A stretch of DNA of 11,727 bases from the NCBI GenBank assembly GCA_041487075.1, contig JBGPMO010000010.1:1-11727 (forward strand), written 5' to 3'. The position numbers and the translations under genes are program-made. Every line of letters begins with the position of its first letter. Within the stretch, counting starts at the first letter, position 1. Shown piece after piece: positions 6,104 to 11,727 of this stretch. The notes beneath the pieces are model-generated. The model had not been told where the DNA came from and searched no databases. It was given only the letters and a program-made list of their open reading frames with translations. Source of the DNA: JBGPMO01 sp041487075 (GTDB lineage: Bacteria; Patescibacteriota; Minisyncoccia; UBA6257; 1-14-0-10-40-38).

Positions 6104-6813
6104 ACAGGGCGATGAATAACTCTCCTCGCATGTGCTTTCGAATCGCTTACAATAAGGCCGTCTTTGATATGAATGATGCGCTCTGCGTATTCTACAATAT
6201 CTTTCTCGTGCGTAATTAAAATAATCGTTCGCCCTTGCTCGCTGTTTAATTTCTGGAATGTTTCCAGCACAATTTCTCCGGTTTTCGAATCAAGATTGCC
6301 CGTTGGCTCATCAGCAAGCACTAGAGTTGGATTATTCACTAATGCCCGAGCGATCGCAACCCGCTGGATTTGCCCGCCGGAGAGTTGATTCGAAAGATGG
6401 TTGAAATGATCTTCTTCAAGGCCGGCGGAGTGGAGAGCATGCTTTGCTTTCTTGATTCTGTCGGCGCCTTCCACACCGGCATAAACGAGCGGCAACATTG
6501 CATTGCGGAGTACTGTTGCGCGCGGAAGTAAATTAAACGACTGAAACACGAATCCGATTTTCTCATTGCGAATGTCAGCGAGTTCGTCATCGGAAAGTTT
6601 TGAGACATTTTTCTTGTCAAGAAAATAAGTCCCGCTGGTGGGCGAATCAAGCGCGCCCAAAATATGCATCAACGTTGATTTGCCTGATCCCGACGGCCCC
6701 ATAATCGCAATAAATTCGCCGTCTTTAATGACAAAGCTCACGCCCCGGAGCGCCTGGAATTCGATATCTCTTCCGGTATGATAGGTTTTCGTAATATTTT
6801 TAACTTCAATCAT
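6100..6813 (-). CDS. MacB-type ABC transporter ATPase
   Basis: The 237-residue LolD/MacB-family nucleotide-binding protein has Walker A GPSGSGKS (39-46), Q-loop Gln91, ABC signature LSGGQ (144-148), Walker B LVLADE (164-169) and H-loop His202, so all catalytic elements are intact. It hydrolyses ATP on the cytoplasmic face to power the permease at 4880-6103. The frame is open up to 6879, but MIEVKNITKTYHTG at 6813 is the family-typical start. That ATG lies within ATGATTGA, overlapping the adaptor stop by 8 nt, which implies translational coupling. The 22-residue extension lies wholly inside the adaptor's Gly-rich tail and is rejected. Confidence 0.96.
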   Translation of the reverse strand: MIEVKNITKTYHTGRDIEFQALRGVSFVIKDGEFIAIMGPSGSGKSTLMHILGALDSPTSGTYFLDKKNVSKLSDDELADIRNEKIGFVFQSFNLLPRATVLRNAMLPLVYAGVEGADRIKKAKHALHSAGLEEDHFNHLSNQLSGGQIQRVAIARALVNNPTLVLADEPTGNLDSKTGEIVLETFQKLNSEQGRTIILITHEKDIVEYAERIIHIKDGLIVSDSKAHARRVIHRPV

Positions 6814-8650
6814 TGCGTATAGTACGAACCCCGCCACCTCCACCTCCCACACCACGGACTCCGGTTCCGGTGTTGCCAAAAAGGCTTGGCGCTTGTGTCG
6901 TCGCGGCCTTTACAGCGGTGGTGACGGTTCTCGTCACAATCTCATCGCCTTCTTTAAGCCCTGAGATAATTTCCGTTGAGGTGTCGTTTGAAATACCCGT
7001 AGTGACCTGTCTCTGCTCGGGAGCAACCGGCAACGCAGTGCCCTGTTGGGGAACAGTTTGAGATTGTCCATTCGCCGGAAGAGCATTCGCAGCAACAACC
7101 TGAATATAACTATTTCCTCCTTGTGACTTTACGGCGCTATTCGGAACCGTTAAAACATCTTGCCGTACACCAGTAATAATTGCGGCACTCGCACTCATGC
7201 CCGGCTTCACCCGATCATCCTGCGTATCAAAGCCGATGGTTACGTTATATGTAACAACGCCTTGAGAAACGGTCCCAATCGTATCAATGTCGGCAACCTC
7301 TCCCGTGATACTCAAATTTTCAATCGCATCAAATGTAAGGGTTACTTTTTGATTCTGCTTCACTTTAGTAACATCAACTTCATTTAAAGAAATAGTTGCT
7401 AGCTTCTGTTTTGTGATGAGCGTCGCAATCGCGGCCCCACTCGCTATAGAATCGGATTTTTTAATATTCACCTTCGCGACCGTACCGTCAAACGGCGCTC
7501 GAATAAAATAATCAGTAAGTTTTTCCCGCGCATCAAGGAGTGCGTTCTGCCGCTGTTTCAAGCTCAATTCAGTAGACTGAATATCGAGCGGATCGGCCCC
7601 GGCTTTCAGCTTTGCAAGTGAGCCTGTATTTTCTGCAATAGTGCGGCCAGCATTCACGATGGTATCCTTATCGTTCGCAATCGTATTCCCCGCGCTTAAC
7701 AGATTCACTAAATCCGTATTTGTTTTTCCGGTATAGGTATTTAAGTTTGCAAGGTGAGTATCGGCGACTGCGGACGGCGTGATATTCCGTTCCGCAAGTT
7801 TGTCCTTATAAAACTGAATAAGGTTGCTCGCGCTTTTTACTGCCTCGGCTATGTCCTTTGCGGTGTTATAGGTTTCTGTAATAACCGATTCAATAACCGC
7901 TGAGTCAGAAGATCTATCGAGCGCCTTATAATCGGCAAAATTTCTATCGTACGCGCTTCGCGCTTGTTGATACTTTGTTTGGGTGTCGTCACGATATTGA
8001 AGCGCCGTAGCATCGATATTTTGGACTGCCGTGCCATAATAATCGATATTTTCTATATTACTGCCGCCCAAGGCTGCATTGCTGGAATATAAGATATTTT
8101 GCAACCCAGTCATTACGGTAGGAAGATCCAAAAATGCATTGGCGATCGTATTAAAGCCGCTTTCGTAAGCGCTCGATAAATCATTCGTCGCATTTTGCTT
8201 TGATTCTTCGGCGCGAGCGAGCGTATGTTCCGCCTGAATAAGCGAGAGGGTGTCCGCGGGCTGCTTGAGTTTATCAAGTGAGAGTTGGGCGCTTTCAAGA
8301 TTTACTTCCGCGTCGCGAACTGCCTTTTGCGCATCTCGAGCGTCAATTTGCGCAATCAGCGTTCCTGCTTTCACGTCTCCTCCGGTTTTGGCACCCACAA
8401 AAACAATATCGCCGGAAACCTTTGGCTTAATATCAACTTGATTCGAGGCTGATACCTGCCCGCTGCCGGTAATGGTGGCGATAACGGTTCCTTTTTGCAC
8501 TGCCGCAAGTACATATCGTGTTTCCGTGCTTGTACCGCCAATTTTTTGAATGCCGTAATAACCTCCTCCTATGAACAAAATAACAAAGAAACCTGCAATA
8601 AACTTATGCTCCATCGCTTTTTTAAAAACATGACTCAATATTGTTTTCAT
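6806..8650 (-). CDS. MacA/HlyD-like efflux adaptor with very long coiled coil
   Basis: The 614-residue protein starts with a membrane anchor (about 16-35). The two halves of a lipoyl-like domain lie at about 63-103 (with KPKVSGDIVFVGAKTGG) and 380-413 (RAPFDGTVAKVNIKKSD). Between them are some 275 residues rich in Ala, Gln, Asp and Lys, predicted helical hairpin/coiled coil (about 104-376). A beta-barrel (417-495, with VKPGMSA) and a membrane-proximal domain (496-575, with GLKEGDEIVT) follow, then a Gly-rich tail. Classical MacA is near 370 residues, so the insertion is unusual. It links the MacB-type pump to the outer envelope or stabilises it. A perfect TATAAT lies 8 nt before the ATG, making the mRNA nearly leaderless. 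Met13 is an alternative start. Confidence 0.93.
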   Translation of the reverse strand: MKTILSHVFKKAMEHKFIAGFFVILFIGGGYYGIQKIGGTSTETRYVLAAVQKGTVIATITGSGQVSASNQVDIKPKVSGDIVFVGAKTGGDVKAGTLIAQIDARDAQKAVRDAEVNLESAQLSLDKLKQPADTLSLIQAEHTLARAEESKQNATNDLSSAYESGFNTIANAFLDLPTVMTGLQNILYSSNAALGGSNIENIDYYGTAVQNIDATALQYRDDTQTKYQQARSAYDRNFADYKALDRSSDSAVIESVITETYNTAKDIAEAVKSASNLIQFYKDKLAERNITPSAVADTHLANLNTYTGKTNTDLVNLLSAGNTIANDKDTIVNAGRTIAENTGSLAKLKAGADPLDIQSTELSLKQRQNALLDAREKLTDYFIRAPFDGTVAKVNIKKSDSIASGAAIATLITKQKLATISLNEVDVTKVKQNQKVTLTFDAIENLSITGEVADIDTIGTVSQGVVTYNVTIGFDTQDDRVKPGMSASAAIITGVRQDVLTVPNSAVKSQGGNSYIQVVAANALPANGQSQTVPQQGTALPVAPEQRQVTTGISNDTSTEIISGLKEGDEIVTRTVTTAVKAATTQAPSLFGNTGTGVRGVGGGGGGVRTIRND

Positions 8651-8658
8651 ACGATGGG

Positions 8659-8664
8659 ATTATA
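8659..8664 (-). promoter_or_regulatory. -10 box of the efflux cluster promoter, leaderless mRNA expected
   Basis: On the minus strand a perfect TATAAT is followed by 8 nt and the ATG at 8650, so the transcript would begin at or within about 2 nt of the start codon. The -35 position (17-bp spacer, 8682-8687) reads CCTAAG, a poor match, and falls in the arm of the hairpin at 8683-8730. This suggests control by an activator, or by something binding the inverted repeat. Confidence 0.65.
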
Positions 8665-8682
8665 TGCTCATACTTGAAAATC

Positions 8683-8730
8683 TTAGGCCTCTGCTCTCAA
8701 TAATTATCCTATTCAAAGCAGAGCGCCTAA
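8683..8730. terminator. Inverted repeat: weak terminator or operator upstream of the efflux cluster
   Basis: TTAGGC plus CTCTGCT (8683-8695) pairs with AGCAGAG, one bulged C, and GCCTAA (8717-8730) across a 21-nt loop, giving 13 bp. On the minus strand GATTTTC follows, a weak U-tract, so it may end transcription of the DUF2680-like gene. It also covers the -35 region of the adaptor promoter and could act as an operator. A second, smaller inverted repeat, GTTCAAT/ATTGAAC (8742-8748/8758-8764), sits between this hairpin and the end of the DUF2680-like gene. Confidence 0.45.
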
Positions 8731-8777
8731 AATCTCCCAGAGTTCAATACCTCACGGATTGAACCCTAGTTCATTTA

Positions 8778-9218
8778 CTAGAACCCGAATCCACGAAACC
8801 CCATCATCCTGCGCATACCTTTCATGTTTTGGGAGCGGTCTTGTATGAACTTAAGCCGGCTGTCTGCCTGTGCCTGCGTGATAACGCCCTTAAGAACGAG
8901 CGTTTGAAGTTGTGATTTTATCTCGGCAAGCCGGGCATCCTGCATCCGCTGTTTAATCTGATCGGTGTTTAGATTCTTTTCCTTAATAATATCTTGGATG
9001 CTCTTTCCTGCTGCCCAGGCTGTTTTCACCTCATCAACGCTAATGCCAAGCATCGTGGCTTCATTTTGGAACATGGTTTGCTGCTGAGTTGCAATCTGGT
9101 CAGGCGTTACATTGCTAAACCCGCCAAAAAAACCATGTGCCGAGGCAATCGGCGCCCCGATGAGACCGAGCCCGAGTATTCCCGAAATAAACGAATAAGC
9201 TAAGATTTTGTTTTTCAT
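8778..9218 (-). CDS. Exported DUF2680-like helical protein
   Basis: The 146-residue protein has a signal peptide (MKNKILAYSFISGILGLGLIGAPIASA, likely cut before His28), then a mostly helical mature part. This contains ATMLGISVDEVKTAWAAGKSIQDIIKEKN (54-82) and LVLKGVITQAQADSRL (107-122), like the K-G-x-I-T-x-x-Q-A-D segment of DUF2680/YckD-type exported proteins. The C-terminus is rich in Met, Arg and Gly (MKGMRRMMGFRGFGF). Its function is unknown; the Met- and Arg-rich end could bind metal or anionic surfaces, which is speculation. The frame extends up to 9287, but the signal peptide fixes the start at 9218. No Shine-Dalgarno; TAATAA 7 nt before the ATG could be a -10 for a leaderless mRNA. 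It lies between the sigma operon and the efflux cluster on the same strand. Confidence 0.85.
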   Translation of the reverse strand: MKNKILAYSFISGILGLGLIGAPIASAHGFFGGFSNVTPDQIATQQQTMFQNEATMLGISVDEVKTAWAAGKSIQDIIKEKNLNTDQIKQRMQDARLAEIKSQLQTLVLKGVITQAQADSRLKFIQDRSQNMKGMRRMMGFRGFGF

Positions 9219-9379
9219 TTGTGTGTTATTAATTAATAATAATGTGCCTAACCGATTTCTTTGCCGCAGCGAAAAGGAGAGGATCAATCACTAAAAACAA
9301 AGGTGTACGACTGGCCCACATAATGTATTACAACGCCGAGCCATCTTTATTTCATAGTTAAGAATACCACGCATTCTTT

Positions 9380-9447
9380 CAAAACAAACGAGGAACGATG
9401 TGTTGGGGGCGCACCTCTCTCGACCCGCCCCATCACTCGTTCCTCGT
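9380..9447 (-). terminator. Strong intrinsic terminator of the sigma/anti-sigma operon
   Basis: ACGAGGAACGA (9388-9398) pairs perfectly with TCGTTCCTCGT (9437-9447). The stem continues inside with GTG/CAC, one mismatch, and TGGGG/CCCCA. On the minus strand the hairpin is followed by TTTGTTTT (complement of 9380-9387). It lies 31 nt after the end of the anti-sigma candidate gene. The rest of the gap to 9218 shows nothing else. Confidence 0.88.
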
Positions 9448-9477
9448 GCCTACTACTCCTATTTGCCGTATCCTATT

Positions 9478-10191
9478 TCATTCCTCCATCTCTGTGATTT
9501 TTCGGACCCCAAATGCTTGAACCGTATTGCTTGCGCGTTCGCCAAACACCACAACAAAATCACCAGCTTCGAAGCCGCCGCCTAAGGGAAGGCGTGTTGC
9601 CGACGTTACCACGACCGTCAATGCCTCTCCACCTCGGCTTTGTATTGTAAAACCATTTTGAGTCACTCCCGTGACTTTCCCTGGATGAATATTCTCGAAT
9701 CCCCGGTCACCGAATTGGCGGTAAAACGGGCGCGCGAACGGTAGCTGATGCTCCTCCGCATATCGGAAAATCCGCCCGTGCAGCGGCGTGCTCGCAACCA
9801 CAAAACCGCCAACAATAGCGAGAAAAAGAATCGTGAGCACTGAATAAAGCATGGGACGCCGATAGGCAAAAGAATATTTTCTCACGAACACTTCAAGCAC
9901 CGCAATAAAGGCGAGCGAGAGCAGAATAAGGAGCCACGGCAAAGCGAGTAAAAATTCAAACCAGCCCCGTGATCCAAAAACCGGAACAAACCAAACGCCT
10001 GTTCTTCGCAGGATAAAAATAATGAAGCTCGCGAGATATAAAATGGCAAAAAGAAGAATACAAGCGCCAATAATCCCAAGCACGGCGCGGAGCACGAAAT
10101 GCCACTTCGGCTTCATCTTAATATCTCCGCCTTTCACCGCCTCTAACACACGCTCGCGAATGGATTTTTTATTACTCCGTTCGTCAATCAT
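9478..10191 (-). CDS. Probable membrane anti-sigma factor with DUF5666-like external domain
   Basis: The 237-residue protein has a short charged cytoplasmic N-terminus (1-30, KKSIRERVLEAVKGGDIKMKPKWHF), three membrane helices (about 33-61, 79-103, 115-134), and an external part. The C-terminal 169-233 is a beta-rich domain (GKVTGVTQNGFTIQSRGG, then VTSATRLPL, GDFVVVFGE, VQAFGVRKI). The start overlaps the sigma factor stop by 8 nt (ATGATTGA, 10184-10191). Tight coupling to an ECF sigma gene plus membrane topology with the C-terminus outside strongly suggests an anti-sigma factor that senses an envelope signal. It lacks the zinc-binding H-x3-C-x2-C motif of common anti-sigma factors, so the role is inferred from context. 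The external domain resembles the DUF5666-like domain at 4390-4851. Confidence 0.8.
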   Translation of the reverse strand: MIDERSNKKSIRERVLEAVKGGDIKMKPKWHFVLRAVLGIIGACILLFAILYLASFIIFILRRTGVWFVPVFGSRGWFEFLLALPWLLILLSLAFIAVLEVFVRKYSFAYRRPMLYSVLTILFLAIVGGFVVASTPLHGRIFRYAEEHQLPFARPFYRQFGDRGFENIHPGKVTGVTQNGFTIQSRGGEALTVVVTSATRLPLGGGFEAGDFVVVFGERASNTVQAFGVRKITEMEE

Positions 10192-10735
10192 AGGGTGACA
10201 TTAGTTTTTTGAGCATCATCCTCCCGCGCCGCAAGCGTACGCCAACGGTTGAAGTCGGAATCTGTAAAATTTCCGCAATCTCTTTATAATCCAATTCTTC
10301 AAAATAATATAAGATAAGCGGCTCCCGATATTTCGCGCTTATCTTTTCTAATGATTGATCGAGTGTCTGCTTCAGTTCTTTTTTTTCCGCCTCACTGTCA
10401 GACGTTTCATCTGCAATCGGGTGCGGCAAAAAAAGATCCGGGTCAAAAGAGAAAACGGGGATCCGACTGCGCTTCTTCACCGCATTTACGAACTCGTTGT
10501 GCGCAATGCGATAAATCCACGGCGAAAACTTTTTTTTAGTGTCAAAGCTTTGAATATTAGTATACGCCTTTATAAAAACCTCCTGTACCAAGTCTTTGCT
10601 GTCTTCTCGGTCAAGAAGGAATTTCTTGGCGTAACGCAGTATTTTTTCCTCATACTGTCCGATAAGCAGGCCGAATGATGCTACGTCCCCACGCTGTACG
10701 CGTTTCGCGATCTCCTCATCGGTTTTTTGAGACAT
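10184..10735 (-). CDS. ECF-type RNA polymerase sigma factor
   Basis: The 183-residue protein has two sigma domains. Region 2 (about 20-90) contains DLVQEVFIKAYTNI (48-61) and FSPWIYRIAHNEFVNAVKK (70-88), which bind core RNA polymerase and the -10 element. Region 4 (about 128-180) contains YREPLILYYFEELDYKEIAEIL, and the helix-turn-helix recognition segment IPTSTVGVRLRRGRMMLKKL (159-178) that reads the -35. An acidic linker (109-120) joins them. ECF factors redirect transcription in response to envelope or stress signals and are held by a partner anti-sigma, here the overlapping downstream gene. The start at 10735 has no Shine-Dalgarno; TATTAC or TATAGA boxes lie 13 or 7 nt upstream, but no clear -35 is seen, so the promoter is unresolved. 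Confidence 0.95.
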   Translation of the reverse strand: MSQKTDEEIAKRVQRGDVASFGLLIGQYEEKILRYAKKFLLDREDSKDLVQEVFIKAYTNIQSFDTKKKFSPWIYRIAHNEFVNAVKKRSRIPVFSFDPDLFLPHPIADETSDSEAEKKELKQTLDQSLEKISAKYREPLILYYFEELDYKEIAEILQIPTSTVGVRLRRGRMMLKKLMSPYD

Positions 10736-10822
10736 ACGTCTATCTATAGTAATACACTAAGGCGACCTTCTTTATTTCATAAGAGAAACGAGTCATACTC
10801 ATAAAGTAGCTTCGTCATTCGT

Positions 10823-11425
10823 ATGTTTAATCTTATAGCACTTATTAAGACTGCTGGGTATCTCGGGCTTTTCGGGATTGTCTTTGCTGAATCCGGACTT
10901 CTCGTCGGGTTTTTCTTCCCGGGCGACAGTCTGCTTTTCACTTCTGGATTTCTTGCCTCTCAAGGATATCTCAATTTATGGCTCCTCCTTATTCTTACGT
11001 TTGTCGCAGCAGTTTTAGGCGACAACGCTGGCTATTGGTTTGGCAAAAAAGTCGGGCCAATGATTTTTAAGAAAGCGGATTCTTTTTTCTTCCATAAAAA
11101 TCATTTGGATCGCGCAAGAACTTTTTTTGAAAAACATGGCGGCAAAAGTGTCATTCTTGCCCGTTTTATGCCCGTGATAAGAACGTTTACTCCGATTCTT
11201 GCGGGCGTCGGCACCATGGAATATCGAAAATTTATTACCTTTAATGTTATTGGCGGATTTCTTTGGGCAGTTGGGGTTACTACGCTTGGCTATCTTTTAG
11301 GCGCCACGATCCCAAACGCGGATCATTATCTTCTCCCCATCATCGCCGTTATTATTATTCTCTCGATTCTCCCCTCTCTATATCATTATATAAAACATCT
11401 TCGTGAGCGCCGTTTATCTCAATAA
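10823..11425 (+). CDS. DedA-family membrane protein
   Basis: The 200-residue protein has family features in order: an acidic residue in the first re-entrant helix (E23 in FAESGLLVG), FFPGD (31-35), GDNAGYWFGKKVG (66-78), ARFMPVIRTFTPILAGVG (113-130) with the paired Arg114/Arg120, and the NVIGGFLWAVG helix (141-151). About 200 residues is normal length. DedA (SNARE-associated/VTT-domain) proteins act in the cytoplasmic membrane; several flip undecaprenyl-phosphate or phospholipids, and loss often alters proton-motive force and envelope integrity. It diverges from the ECF sigma gene across an 87-bp gap, where no convincing promoter was found for it; TAAAGT at 10803-10808 is a weak -10. An A/T palindrome follows the stop. 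Confidence 0.95.
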   Translation: MFNLIALIKTAGYLGLFGIVFAESGLLVGFFFPGDSLLFTSGFLASQGYLNLWLLLILTFVAAVLGDNAGYWFGKKVGPMIFKKADSFFFHKNHLDRARTFFEKHGGKSVILARFMPVIRTFTPILAGVGTMEYRKFITFNVIGGFLWAVGVTTLGYLLGATIPNADHYLLPIIAVIIILSILPSLYHYIKHLRERRLSQ

Positions 11426-11436
11426 ATCATTTTTAT

Positions 11437-11469
11437 AAAAAGTGAGCCTCGCCGCAGATGCGACGAGGC
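11437..11469 (-). terminator. Intrinsic terminator of the edge membrane protein gene
   Basis: GCCTCG (11446-11451) pairs with CGAGGC (11464-11469), then a C/A mismatch, then CGC/GCG around a 4-nt loop. On the minus strand TCAC and five T residues (11437-11441) follow. It starts 18 nt after the stop of the minus-strand gene at 11488. It may partly serve the DedA gene from the other side, but there is no U-tract in that direction. Confidence 0.7.
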
Positions 11470-11487
11470 CCGTGTCGTGCCTAATCT

Positions 11488-11727
11488 CTATGACTTCAGT
11501 GCGCCGACGATCACGGTGAGTGAAATCAAGATCGCGGCGAGCGAAAAATCTTGCATAGTGAGTATGCGCTTCGCATACCAAGCTGGCTGAAGTGTGCCAA
11601 GCGGGATGTGTATCAGGAGGAGAAACGTTACGGCTCGTATTATGTCTTGAGGAAGCGAAGAGAAAACGTAGAGGCCGATGATGGCGACTACTGCTGACAT
11701 ATACGCCACGTGAAGCCAACCAGTCCA
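11488..11727 (-). CDS. C-terminal part of an unidentified membrane protein
   Basis: The frame is open from the window edge to TAG at 11488-11490, giving 79 residues. A GTG at 11709 could be read as a start, but the frame continues upstream (WTGWLH before it), so the gene most likely begins outside the window. Three hydrophobic helices are visible: AYMSAVVAIIGLYVFSSL, IIRAVTFLLLIHIPLGTLQ, and FSLAAILISLTVIVGALKS, with the QPAWYAKRI loop between the second and third. No family is recognised. A terminator lies just downstream. Confidence 0.7.
   Translation of the reverse strand, partial: WTGWLHVAYMSAVVAIIGLYVFSSLPQDIIRAVTFLLLIHIPLGTLQPAWYAKRILTMQDFSLAAILISLTVIVGALKS

Noticed and set aside
6814..6879. 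A 22-residue N-terminal extension of the ATPase
   Set aside because: It lies inside the adaptor's coding tail. The start at 6813 gives the standard family N-terminus and an 8-nt coupled overlap.
9219..9287. A 23-residue extension of the DUF2680-like protein
   Set aside because: It would place polar and basic residues before a clean signal peptide; MKNKIL at 9218 is the natural start.
10355..10678. A 107-codon plus-strand open frame across the sigma factor gene
   Set aside because: It is antisense to a clear ECF sigma gene, has no family resemblance and no promoter or ribosome binding site.
8684..10735. A shared ECF promoter motif (CCTAAG/GCCTTAG) upstream of the sigma gene, the DUF2680-like gene and the adaptor
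   Set aside because: Similar hexamers exist, but their spacing to the -10 boxes differs among the three genes, so no common promoter can be supported.
11414..11719. A 101-codon minus-strand open frame at the right edge
   Set aside because: It is a shadow of the membrane protein frame at 11488-11727, has a low-complexity Arg/His/Ser composition and overlaps the terminator.

Overview
The window looks like chromosomal DNA from a small-genome bacterium, most likely a Candidate Phyla Radiation (Patescibacteria/Parcubacteria-type) lineage. This is an inference. It rests on the compact layout, an RnfD-like/ferredoxin-reductase fusion, short exported proteins with DUF2680-like or DUF5666-like domains, an unusual sigma/anti-sigma pair, and several promoters so close to their start codons that the mRNAs would have almost no leader. 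No rRNA, tRNA, CRISPR array, transposase or phage gene is visible.

Left part (1-891): the 3' end of a HicB-like antitoxin gene is followed by a complete HicA-like toxin gene. Next comes a 182-bp structured intergenic element closed by a 19-bp inverted repeat, possibly a 6S-like RNA, and then a small exported-protein gene on the minus strand. Positions 975-3639 hold two divergent genes: a minus-strand membrane flavoprotein (RnfD/NqrB-like membrane part plus FAD/NAD(P) reductase domain) and a plus-strand polytopic membrane protein with conserved-looking Trp/Asp/His motifs. Each has a recognisable promoter in the 115-bp gap between them. A bidirectional intrinsic terminator near 3838 closes the plus-strand gene and the large minus-strand cluster that converges on it.

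Central part (8650 down to 3877, minus strand): a five-gene cluster encodes a MacA-like adaptor with an unusually long coiled coil, a MacB-type ATPase, a MacB-type permease, a membrane-anchored DUF5666-like protein and a membrane-anchored type I copper protein. The first three overlap by 8 and 4 nt and are clearly co-translated. The last two follow after gaps of 28 and 36 nt, and the cupredoxin has a strong Shine-Dalgarno sequence. Upstream lies a small exported DUF2680-like protein (9218-8778).

Right part: an ECF-type sigma factor and its probable membrane anti-sigma partner (10735-9478, minus) overlap by 8 nt and end at a strong terminator. The external C-terminal domain of the anti-sigma candidate has the same pattern as the DUF5666-like domain in the efflux cluster. 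This suggests, but does not prove, that the sigma factor and the efflux/cupredoxin genes form one envelope-stress or metal/redox-stress response. A DedA-family membrane protein gene (plus strand) and the end of an unidentified membrane protein gene (minus strand, running off the window) complete the segment.
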